From the NCBI GenBank assembly GCA_910584145.1, contig CAJTXX010000029.1:1-24758 (forward strand): a DNA stretch of 24,758 nt. The letters run 5' to 3'. The notes below the pieces were generated by a model. That model was not told the origin of the DNA. It made no database searches and saw only the letters and a program-made list of their open reading frames with translations. A program made the translations under genes and the position numbers. Positions 7,995-16,240 of the stretch are shown piece by piece. Numbering within the stretch: position 1 is the first letter of the stretch; each line of letters starts with the position of its first letter. This stretch comes from an uncultured Eggerthellaceae bacterium. Its GTDB lineage: Bacteria > Actinomycetota > Coriobacteriia > Coriobacteriales > Eggerthellaceae.

Positions 7995-10900
7995 CTACGG
8001 GCACACCAGCGCCACGGTGTACACCAAGTCGGACACGCGCAGATCGACATCCTGCGTGAGATTCACGTCCTCTGGCTTCAAACTGCCCATATCCAGCTCG
8101 TAGTACAGATGCAGCTCGTTCTCCCGTGTGCCTGCTTGGTCCATCATCCAGTTACGAGCGAATGTATGCGTCGGATTGCCGTTCAGATATGAGTCCTGCC
8201 GCAGCGTGAACGAGCCGTTCGCATCAGCAAGAGCGAACCGCCCCGCCTGTGTGCTCGGCGCCGTGCCAACGCTCGGCCGCACCGTGAACCCAACTTCATG
8301 CAGACTGCTCTCATCGCGGAAGAGCTGTTCCGCATTAGCTCTCAGTTCCTCGAAATCGGTCAGTTGATTGGGCACTACCGACACCACCTTCACCGGCGCA
8401 TCGGTATGGTTGCGAAGGACGGCCTCGCCACGCGTAGTGGTGAAGGGGTCGCGCGTATCAGCCTTGCGTTCCAAGCCCATATGCACGCCGTCGCTGCCGA
8501 CCGCTACCTCTACCTCTATGTTCACCTTCCACAGCGCCTCTATGGTGATCGTGCCGCCTTTGTTCTCAGGTACGCCATCGCGAGCAGGCTCGCCTATCTC
8601 GGCCACCCAGTTCGGGCGCTCGACGACCTGGCCGGGAGAGAGCGACATGATCGACTCGCTCTCTCCCTCATGGAGAGCGAGCTGCCAGCCGCAGAACAGA
8701 TACCCTGGGCGCTTCGGCGCCGCGGGTATGGTCACGTCGGCATCGTAGGTAGCTTCCAGCGGGTTGGCCGGCTGCGGGCTACCCCACGAGCCGCCGCCCA
8801 GGTCGAACGCCACGTTGTACTTATGCGCCCGCCAATGCGCCTTGAACACGCGGTCGCCCCATGAGCCCGCCGGTATGGTCACATCTATCTGCGGGTCGGT
8901 GCCGGTGAGCGCCGGTGCGCCGTTGTCGCTTATGCTCTCCTCGGTCCACCCGGTGAAATCGTAGCCCACGCGGCTGGGAATGGGCAGCGCTATATCGCGC
9001 GAATCGTAGCTATAGTTCAGCGGGTTGTCGGCTCCTTCCGGCAGAGCGCCGGTGCCGAGGTCGTCGCCCAGCTCGTAGGTTATCTGGTATGCGTTGGTCG
9101 ACCACGTTGCGGTAAGCGTCTTGTCGCCATAGTTATCGCGCCCAGGCGTGAACGTGATGCCGCTGTATGGCTGGCCGTTCAGCTCCCAGCCATCGAAGGT
9201 ATGCCCGGCCCAAACCGGCTGCGGGAGCTGGAAGGCAGACGTCTCGATGGTATAGGTGCGCTTTATGCTGGGATGGTCCCCTGTGCCGACAGCCTCCTCA
9301 TAGCCATCCGGCACGCCATCCACCCAGCCGCCGGTGACGCCGTCGGCGTTCGGCACGTTCGCATCGAGCGTCAGCGTGTATTCCGTCGCCTTCGGATGAA
9401 CGTAATAGATCTTGTTCCCCAGCGTGCTTATCTGGAAGCTCTCGGGATTGCCTTCGAGCACGTCAGTACCAGACCAGCCGGCGAATTCATACCCTATAGC
9501 CATCCCTGGGACGCCGATTTTGATCGCATATTGCTCGTCAACGATATTCTTATACTTGAACGATGTTGGCAGGCCGCCTTGATAAACACCATCAACGGCA
9601 TGTTGTAGCGTATGCACATGCTTGCACATCGGCTGCCCAAAGCCTATTTCCTGCCGGCATATAGCACAACCGTATTTGATCGTGTACTCGATCTGCTCGA
9701 AGTGCGCTACATAATTGCTTTTCGTCGGCCATCCCCCTTCGGGACGATCCGGCGCCCATGTGGCATCTGTAGACATGAGCTCGCCCTGGTTCCCAGATTC
9801 ATCGGCCTTGAACCAGCCAACGAATTCGTATCCTTGATCGGGTACTGCGGTCGGCTTGGGGTAGAGCACTCCCGTATCGGGACGCAGACTGAACTCATCG
9901 TGCCGAAGACCCGCCGCATGATAGGTAGTCAGCGTTCCTCCGCCATAATCATCCCCATACGTTCCAAGATGGACTATCGAAAGAGGCTTCTCTTCATACT
10001 GGGCATAGAGCGTAAGCGTGCCTACCGGGAACTTCTCCGGCAATTGCTCGATTTCGTTGTCCCCCTCTACATCGGTCGACCAATACGAAAAGCTATAGTC
10101 TGGCTTCGCCGGCACTGTTGATGGCAACGTGCGATCAGCTATCTCCTGATTGGTGACGCCTTCAAGATCAGCTGGACCACCAGTGCCGCCATTAGCATCG
10201 AACTTGATGTACGACTTGTCAGCCGTCCATTGAGCGTAGACCTTGGTTGGAAGCGCTGCGGTAGAGATATTCTTCGTCCATGCGCCACCGGCGTCATAAA
10301 CCTGAGTGCCTTCTCCTGCTTCTTTTGACGTGGAGAAACCCGCTAAAGTGTAGCCTTCCCGCTGCGGAACAGATGCGATCTTCTCACCAGAGCCGTTCAG
10401 CCATATCCTGACGTTACTCTGACCACCTTCACCGCCATTGGCATCAATGGAAAGATAATTCCACCAATTCGTATATATCTTCTCGGGAAAATCGGTGGTG
10501 ATCGCCTCGTCATACAGAGTGTATAGGCCGCCGCCCCCTGCGTATTGGAAGAAATGGACAGCATCCTTATCCGACCAATCGGCACGATCCGCGAACCCGT
10601 AGAAACTCCATCCCGCAGGAGCGCTCGGCACATAGCTATAGTCTAAATAGGGCAGCTTCTCACCATAAGTAGCCGTAACGCTTCGCTTCGAGGCGTCGTT
10701 TTGCGTACCCCCATTCGCGTCGATGGGGATATTCCGCGTCCACTTGGCTGTGAGGGTTTTATCGCCTTTTAGTGTACTGTCCGGTAGCTCTGTTCGGTAA
10801 ATATAATAGCTATGTAAATGAGTGGGGGGTGATGGGTTCCAGTAATTATGCGTGCTCGAGCAGGAGTCGTACGCTAGAAGCGAATCGAGATAATACCCAG

Positions 10901-13900
10901 CAAAAGTCCACCCTTCCTTTGTGGGAATAGGGATGATCGGATGATTTCCAGTTGTCCCCTTATTGGCGCAGCCCGGAAAAGAGGCTATCTGAGTTGGACC
11001 CATTGCTGAGTAGCCCGTACCGTAAGTGTATTTGATAGTCGTCGTAGTCGATTGAGTCCCAGTGTTGGGGTCAAGCGTTACCGTATACTCTTTTCCTATC
11101 CAATCAGCATTAAGGGTCGCATTTCCCTCGATAAAGGACGGCGAACCACTTGTGCGAGTCTGCAGCGTGCCATCTTTTGCGACAACGTGATAGCTCTCGC
11201 CAAGATCGGAGTTGTAGTATCCAAAGAATTCCCATCCCGAATCGCTACATGTCGGCTTTGAGCGACCGCCTGTGAATAGGTTCGTTATGAACGAGGATGT
11301 CGAATCCCAAACCGGAGAAGCAGACGTGCTGAATCCGTAACCGGTATAGTAATAGATCGGCCCCTTGAAGCTCTGTGTTACCGTCGTGCTGATCGGAGAT
11401 GTCGGCGCATTGCCGGACAATTTGAGCTCAGCACTCCAAACAGCTTCCAGGGTGTAGCTGCCGTAGTACTGCGTGCCTGTATAAAAGTTCTTATATGGTT
11501 TGCCCGAAGTAACCCAAGGGTCAGTCATGGTCTCATCATAAGCAGTGCACCGCCATCCCATGAACGTCCAATTCGACCTTCGCGGGGTATAGTCGCTCAC
11601 TCCCGTCGAAGTGCTATAGAACGGAACTTCGGTCTGACCTTTCGTGTATTCGATAGTGGTGTCCTTGCCTGACGGCATCGTGCCGCCATTCGGAAGCAAG
11701 GTGATCTTGTATGTAATGGCGTCGAATTTGGCATACCAAGTTGTGTCGCCATTAATGCTAGTTAATGAGGCCTTCAGTTTTCCTTGCTCATTGATCTTTA
11801 TTTGCTCGGTAGAAACATCCTGCCACCCTTTGAATTCATAAGCTTTTGCAGACGGCAGGTCCGCCGTTGTTACCCAAGCCGATCCGGCTGTCGTCCCTAG
11901 CTGCTGATTCGTCGTTATCTTCGCCACGTCTAGCCCAGTCTTCGCCAGTTGAGAGAAGAAAGAGCCCGTTACAGGACCGCTATAGTAATAGTAGTATCGA
12001 TAGTGGTTATTAGTACCCTCTGGGCTGTTGCCTGGTTTGGAACAATCCAGCTTAAGCGTACATCGCCAAACCGCATTGAACGTAGCATTGCCCCACCATC
12101 CATCTCCATTCAGATTACTTATATAAGCCGGTGTATTCGCTCTGTAAGTCTCACCGTCAACTATTAATCCGCTACCCGAACCCGCAGTGACCAAAGCACC
12201 TGATATCTCCCAACCAACGAACGTCCAATCGGTGCGAGTAGGCGTTGGAAGCGCTATCCCGTTTGTTGTGTAGTTAAAATCAATCGACGTATTGGCCTCC
12301 CCATTGGAGAATTTACCTCCCTGCGCATTAAAGGCTAACTTGTACCCAATGGGGGTCGAATAAGCGTAGAGAGTCAGGTTGCCATTCACTCGATATGGAG
12401 CAGTGCTTTGTCCTTTATTATCGTAAATCTTATTCCCGCTGCCATTGACGCCTGTGTAGTAGCCTTGAAATGAGTAGCCATCTGCCGGTGTAGGAGGCGT
12501 TACGGCAGGACAGGTCATATCGTAAGTGGCCTTGGTAGTGGTGTTAGCCGATTTTGTACCGCTATTGTTGAAGGTGATGGTATACGTTCTTGCTTTCCAA
12601 TGAGGATATATAGTAGAACCATGGTAGCTCTCAGCGCTCACATTGCCACTCGACGCGCTAACTAGTGGTGTTGCATTAGCAGCTGCACCCAAGTACCACC
12701 CCGTAAAAAAGTAACCTGTTTTCCTTGCATTGATCTGCAGCCGTTTCAGATTCGTGCCTGGTTCGACATATGTCCCACTCGGAGTATTGGTCAGAACGGC
12801 GTACGTATGTAGAATGCCGTATTCTTTATCACCCGGCTCCTTACAATTTGTCCAAGTATTATGGTATTTGTTTCCATGATGGTTCTGCACGAATGAATTT
12901 GTGCCACTTGCGCTTTTATAATACGACCCTAAATTGGTCCAATTAGCATCGGACCAAGACGCTGAAACAGAGCCACCATTCGCCATCACGGTAACTTGGC
13001 AGTCATTTCCATATGTTGCCCTTGCTTCAATTGCTGCAAGCATTATTTTCGCAACAGTTTTTGTCCCTAAGAGATTGTTATCCGAATCTTGATATTCGCT
13101 TGGCACCTCATCCGAAACGAAAGAGCCTGGTAACAGCATCTTAGTACCACTCAAGAAAGCAGCGATAGTCGGTATCTCATTTTCAGATGCAGTATCATCG
13201 GAATATATCCCAGCAGGCTCAGCTACTCCTTCGTCGGTTGGCTTCACCTGCACTTCTTGATTGTGGATGGGAGGCGTGCTCTCTGCAGGTTGCTCCGCGT
13301 CCTTCTTGAGAGCCTCTTCATCAACGACGTATTCGCCGGTGCTGATCGACGGCCGGTTATCCTGGGGCTGCGTAGCTGTGGTGTCCAGCGGTGCAGCATC
13401 CTGCCCATCGTCAGCTTCATCGGTTTTCGCGAATTCATCTTCTATTGCGTCAGAGGAGCCTTCTTGCTCCGTTGGCGCTCCTATGGGCGCTTCGTTGGGC
13501 GGCTCTACAGTCACAGCATGCCGTACCGTTACCGAACAGGTCGCCTTCGCTAGTTCGATATCCTGATGCGCAATCGTATACGTGACAGTGCTGATACCAG
13601 GCTGCCGGGCCACGATGTAGCCGGTCGCATCAGCATTGACGATGCTGGCCTTATAAGAAACCGTGGCCTCTATGCCTTCAGGGGCATGCAGATAGCCGCC
13701 CTCGAAAGCATTCAACTCATCTCCTACTGTTAGCTGATAGATGTCCTGAGCCGTTCGCGCGCCATAGGGCAGCAGGTGGTTAGCGCTGGCTACCGGGCCG
13801 ATGTTCCAGGTGTAGTCGCCATCTTCTGCATAGGGGGCGTAGATGCTCACGCCTGCGGTGTCAGCGAGCGCAGTCTCGGAGACGTGCGCTACCGTGCCGC

Positions 13901-15215
13901 GCGCGACGATGGTGCGCAGCTGCTCGCACCCGGCGAAAGCGCTGCTACCGATGCTCTGCACGCTCGCCGGCAAGATGAGCTCGGGAAGCGCCGTGCCCGC
14001 GAAGGCGCGCTCGCCTATCGTGCGCAGGCCGCTGCCGAGCGCGATGCTGGCGAGGCTGGTGCATCCCTCGAAGGCGGATGCGCCGATGGAGATGGTGCTG
14101 CCCGGTATCTGGATGCTTCCCAGCGCGGTGCAGCCTGCGAAGGCGGAATCGCCTATGGAGGTGATAGTGCTGGGCAGCGTGAGCTTGGTGAGCTCGGTTT
14201 GGTCGCGGAACGCGCCATCTTCGATAGTGGTGACGGTGTAGTTCACGCCATGGAGCGTCGCGCTCTCGACGATGGTGCGCTCACCTGTTGCGGGTGCATC
14301 CCCTACCCACTTGACGGAGAGGTGCCCGTCTTCCATGAGGGTGTAGACGAAACCGCTCTCATCAGGTGCGAGTGTAGTGGCATCGCCCGGCTTGGCAGGT
14401 TCGGCAAAATGCGTGAACCCAGCAGCTTCCCAGGCGCTGCGATCCTCGGTTATGACCGTGCCGGTTTCAATAGTCGCAGGGGCGAAGGCAGATGCTGGCG
14501 CAGGAGCGTCAGCCTCAGATTCCGCATTCTCCGCACCTGCGGCTATGTCAGATACATCACCATTGCTGATGATCGTCTTCAAGCCGTCGTTGCCCCAGAA
14601 GGCGCCCTCGGCGATGGCGGTGCACTCAGGTGCAATCGCAACGCTCGCGCCAATGCCGGCCGGAGCAGCCAAAAGGGTGGTCAGATCGTTCGTATAAAGG
14701 ACCCCGTCCTGGGTGGTGAAGGCGTTGTTACCAGTGCTCCCCGGTTGGAAAGACAGGCCATAAAGCTTTTTGCAACGGGAAATTACGTAAGCAGGGACAG
14801 TGGCCAAAGACTCGGGGAGCACGGCAACGCCCTCCATACCCTCTGGAACGAGGAGGAGGCTCGTCATCTGCTCGCTCAGGAGCATGCCGTTGAAAGATTG
14901 GAAGTGCGGGTTATCGCCCGCGACCGTCACCGAAGCAGCGTTCGGGAACAGCTGAAAGAAGGCAGGGTCGATCTGCTCGACGCCGGCCGGTATGGAGATA
15001 GAGGTCACACCGGGCGCTTTATCCGCGTCGGTGTAAAGATCGGTTGCGTAGGGATTCGAGGCAGAAGCCGCCTCGTCGTCGGAAGCGTCCGCAACATCGC
15101 CATCGCCGGCGGCGGCAGAACCAGAGCCTTCCGTTGCAGATGCCGCGTCAGCGGCCGGATTTTTTTCAGAGTTTCCGGAGCTATTCCGGTCTAGCGATGA
15201 ACCCCCCCCCGCCCA
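7995..15215 (-). CDS. Giant surface adhesin, main body: BspA-type leucine-rich repeats plus about 15 InlB B-repeats (out of frame with its signal peptide as sequenced)
   Basis: The open frame runs from 15215 to a TAG at 7995; the first in-frame start-type codon is a GTG at 15008, but clearly coding sequence lies upstream of it. As written it has no signal peptide and is one base out of frame with the leader ORF (15708-15181). Removing one G from the tract at 15202-15210 gives a protein of about 2570 aa. Domains: BspA-like LRR_5 units (IPAGVEQID near 15000; SIGDSAFAGC-type units about 14240-13870), an acidic Thr/Glu/Pro linker (about 13500-13030), then about 15 InlB B-repeats (F-x-x-x-GG...GY-x-F-x-GW...L-x-A-x-W), about 13050-8530. 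The last 170 residues form a distinct beta-rich domain. No LPXTG-like motif or transmembrane segment ends the protein. First gene of the operon; an adhesin role is inferred from the repeat families. An unusual Cys/His cluster lies in one repeat near 9600-9675. Confidence 0.9.
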   Translation of the reverse strand, partial: WAGGGSSLDRNSSGNSEKNPAADAASATEGSGSAAAGDGDVADASDDEAASASNPYATDLYTDADKAPGVTSISIPAGVEQIDPAFFQLFPNAASVTVAGDNPHFQSFNGMLLSEQMTSLLLVPEGMEGVAVLPESLATVPAYVISRCKKLYGLSFQPGSTGNNAFTTQDGVLYTNDLTTLLAAPAGIGASVAIAPECTAIAEGAFWGNDGLKTIISNGDVSDIAAGAENAESEADAPAPASAFAPATIETGTVITEDRSAWEAAGFTHFAEPAKPGDATTLAPDESGFVYTLMEDGHLSVKWVGDAPATGERTIVESATLHGVNYTVTTIEDGAFRDQTELTKLTLPSTITSIGDSAFAGCTALGSIQIPGSTISIGASAFEGCTSLASIALGSGLRTIGERAFAGTALPELILPASVQSIGSSAFAGCEQLRTIVARGTVAHVSETALADTAGVSIYAPYAEDGDYTWNIGPVASANHLLPYGARTAQDIYQLTVGDELNAFEGGYLHAPEGIEATVSYKASIVNADATGYIVARQPGISTVTYTIAHQDIELAKATCSVTVRHAVTVEPPNEAPIGAPTEQEGSSDAIEDEFAKTDEADDGQDAAPLDTTATQPQDNRPSISTGEYVVDEEALKKDAEQPAESTPPIHNQEVQVKPTDEGVAEPAGIYSDDTASENEIPTIAAFLSGTKMLLPGSFVSDEVPSEYQDSDNNLLGTKTVAKIMLAAIEARATYGNDCQVTVMANGGSVSASWSDANWTNLGSYYKSASGTNSFVQNHHGNKYHNTWTNCKEPGDKEYGILHTYAVLTNTPSGTYVEPGTNLKRLQINARKTGYFFTGWYLGAAANATPLVSASSGNVSAESYHGSTIYPHWKARTYTITFNNSGTKSANTTTKATYDMTCPAVTPPTPADGYSFQGYYTGVNGSGNKIYDNKGQSTAPYRVNGNLTLYAYSTPIGYKLAFNAQGGKFSNGEANTSIDFNYTTNGIALPTPTRTDWTFVGWEISGALVTAGSGSGLIVDGETYRANTPAYISNLNGDGWWGNATFNAVWRCTLKLDCSKPGNSPEGTNNHYRYYYYYSGPVTGSFFSQLAKTGLDVAKITTNQQLGTTAGSAWVTTADLPSAKAYEFKGWQDVSTEQIKINEQGKLKASLTSINGDTTWYAKFDAITYKITLLPNGGTMPSGKDTTIEYTKGQTEVPFYSTSTGVSDYTPRRSNWTFMGWRCTAYDETMTDPWVTSGKPYKNFYTGTQYYGSYTLEAVWSAELKLSGNAPTSPISTTVTQSFKGPIYYYTGYGFSTSASPVWDSTSSFITNLFTGGRSKPTCSDSGWEFFGYYNSDLGESYHVVAKDGTLQTRTSGSPSFIEGNATLNADWIGKEYTVTLDPNTGTQSTTTTIKYTYGTGYSAMGPTQIASFPGCANKGTTGNHPIIPIPTKEGWTFAGYYLDSLLAYDSCSSTHNYWNPSPPTHLHSYYIYRTELPDSTLKGDKTLTAKWTRNIPIDANGGTQNDASKRSVTATYGEKLPYLDYSYVPSAPAGWSFYGFADRADWSDKDAVHFFQYAGGGGLYTLYDEAITTDFPEKIYTNWWNYLSIDANGGEGGQSNVRIWLNGSGEKIASVPQREGYTLAGFSTSKEAGEGTQVYDAGGAWTKNISTAALPTKVYAQWTADKSYIKFDANGGTGGPADLEGVTNQEIADRTLPSTVPAKPDYSFSYWSTDVEGDNEIEQLPEKFPVGTLTLYAQYEEKPLSIVHLGTYGDDYGGGTLTTYHAAGLRHDEFSLRPDTGVLYPKPTAVPDQGYEFVGWFKADESGNQGELMSTDATWAPDRPEGGWPTKSNYVAHFEQIEYTIKYGCAICRQEIGFGQPMCKHVHTLQHAVDGVYQGGLPTSFKYKNIVDEQYAIKIGVPGMAIGYEFAGWSGTDVLEGNPESFQISTLGNKIYYVHPKATEYTLTLDANVPNADGVTGGWVDGVPDGYEEAVGTGDHPSIKRTYTIETSAFQLPQPVWAGHTFDGWELNGQPYSGITFTPGRDNYGDKTLTATWSTNAYQITYELGDDLGTGALPEGADNPLNYSYDSRDIALPIPSRVGYDFTGWTEESISDNGAPALTGTDPQIDVTIPAGSWGDRVFKAHWRAHKYNVAFDLGGGSWGSPQPANPLEATYDADVTIPAAPKRPGYLFCGWQLALHEGESESIMSLSPGQVVERPNWVAEIGEPARDGVPENKGGTITIEALWKVNIEVEVAVGSDGVHMGLERKADTRDPFTTTRGEAVLRNHTDAPVKVVSVVPNQLTDFEELRANAEQLFRDESSLHEVGFTVRPSVGTAPSTQAGRFALADANGSFTLRQDSYLNGNPTHTFARNWMMDQAGTRENELHLYYELDMGSLKPEDVNLTQDVDLRVSDLVYTVALVCP

Positions 15216-15708
15216 TTATCCGCACCACAGGATAAACCTTCCCTGCGGCAACGGCCTGTGCGGGTATCTGGAGCTCGCCTTCCGGAGCAGTGCCTGTCCA
15301 GCCGACACAAGCGGCAGTATCGCCATCTTCGCTCACCTGGAACACGAGCCCGTTGTAGGAGAACACGATAGCAGCAGCGCCCAAGCTGACGCTGGTGCGG
15401 GTGATCTCGATATCGGAGCCAGCCTCAGGGGTGCCCTCAGAAACAGCATCAGCAGCCGGCGCATCAGACTGCGCAACGGGAACTTCCTCATTCACGCGAC
15501 CTTCGGCGGTCATCTGAGCGTCGGCCTCAACGGCCGCATCCTCAGCCTGCGCAGCATCGGACGTAGCAACTTCCGCCGCAGACCCTTGCTCGGTTGCACG
15601 CGATGCCTCATCTGCGAACGCCATGCCCTCCGCAGGCACGAGCGTGCAGCAAAGAACGGCCGACAAAGCGACCGACAATACCCGTGTGGGTACACTGGTC
15701 TTAACCAT
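15181..15708 (-). CDS. Signal-peptide leader of the giant adhesin, truncated by a poly-G frameshift
   Basis: Read as written, the frame gives 175 aa and stops at a TAG six codons after the poly-G tract. The start MVKTSVPTRVLSVALSAVLC is a signal peptide with probable cleavage after AFA (GMAFADEA). The ATG at 15708 has AAGGG about 9 nt upstream. An Ala/Glu-rich segment follows, then the standard lead-in to BspA repeats (TGTAPEGELQIPAQ, then KVYPVVRI). Four glycines (166-169) are encoded by GGC plus nine Gs. With eight Gs the frame continues GGGGSSLDRNSSGN and runs without a stop into the adhesin body. A lone product would be a small secreted fragment. It should be treated as the 5' part of one gene that is in an OFF state, or carries a sequencing error in the homopolymer. 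Confidence 0.85.
   Translation of the reverse strand: MVKTSVPTRVLSVALSAVLCCTLVPAEGMAFADEASRATEQGSAAEVATSDAAQAEDAAVEADAQMTAEGRVNEEVPVAQSDAPAADAVSEGTPEAGSDIEITRTSVSLGAAAIVFSYNGLVFQVSEDGDTAACVGWTGTAPEGELQIPAQAVAAGKVYPVVRIMGGGGFIARPE
15202..15210 (-). repeat. Poly-G tract (9 G on the coding strand), candidate phase-variation switch, OFF state
   Basis: Nine consecutive C on the plus strand, i.e. nine G inside the leader of the giant adhesin gene. With 9 G, translation ends at 15181. With 10 G it would end within four codons (after VHR). With 8 or 11 G the reading frame joins the long body ORF. Homopolymers of this length are typical slipped-strand mispairing sites in contingency loci. Confidence 0.85.
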
Positions 15709-16041
15709 AGTAATCGTCCCTTTTTGCCGGTTCGCTTTTTTACGGATCAGCCTTGCGGCCTCACGCGCATTGTCCCGAACGAACCTCTGCGTCTTGCTAA
15801 CCCGATGTACTCTTACCTATAAAGGCAGCTCGAATTTAAACACCGTCCCGAAACGAAATGCAACCCGCAAACACAGATTCCCTCCGACAAATCACAGCCT
15901 CTCCACAAGCAGCCAACCGCCGCAGCCAAACAACACGCGGACGAGCAGGCACGTTGCGCCGCCCACCATACTGCTGAAAAGAACAGGGGGAGTTCCCTCG
16001 ACGTTGACGACCCTTTCAATACCGATGGCTGCGGATTCCCT
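15709..16041. other. Intergenic region upstream of the giant adhesin operon
   Basis: About 330 bp without a convincing gene. It must hold the operon promoter (minus strand). A TATAGG-like element in the context CCTTTATAGGTAAGAG lies near 15815-15830, but there is no clear -35 partner, so I do not call a promoter. The leader before the ATG at 15708 contains AAAAAGGGACG, which supplies the ribosome binding site. Confidence 0.4.
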
Positions 16042-16170
16042 ATGTATCGCGTAACCATCAAGCGAAGAGAACCGAGCAGCCGCTCGCCATTCGCCTACAC
16101 GCAAGAGGAGTACCAATTCGCCGCCCGGCAATCCGCCGACGGCCTGACGTGGCGCTTCTACACCTGGTGA
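16042..16170 (+). CDS. Small ORF or gene remnant (42 aa), unknown
   Basis: An ATG at 16042 opens a 42-residue frame beginning MYRVTIKRRE and ending FAYTQEEYQF...GLTWRFYTW before a TGA. The composition, with aromatic and charged residues in a sensible pattern, looks more protein-like than the surrounding spurious frames. The frame stays open upstream of the ATG to before 15900 (including DPFNTDGCGF). There is no good Shine-Dalgarno sequence. It may be the C-terminal remnant of a decayed gene or a real small protein; I do not recognise it. Confidence 0.3.
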   Translation: MYRVTIKRREPSSRSPFAYTQEEYQFAARQSADGLTWRFYTW

Positions 16171-16201
16171 TAAGCCGGCAGACCATCAGCGAGCTGAGAA
16201 C

Positions 16202-16232
16202 GGCTTGGGGCCACGCCCAGCAGCCCCAAGCC
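16202..16232 (-). terminator. Hairpin after the lipoprotein gene, likely terminator
   Basis: Perfect 10-bp inverted repeat GGCTTGGGGC / GCCCCAAGCC with an 11-nt loop, starting 9 bp after the stop codon of the lipoprotein gene (minus strand). The sequence after the stem on the minus strand is GTTCTC, so the T run is poor. Termination is inferred from position and stem strength. Confidence 0.6.
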
Positions 16233-16240
16233 AGTAGACG

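Noticed and set aside
13776..15194. 472-aa plus-strand open frame opposite the adhesin leader and LRR region
   Set aside because: Antisense shadow of the BspA-repeat coding sequence; composition is artefactual (Gly/Arg/Ala).
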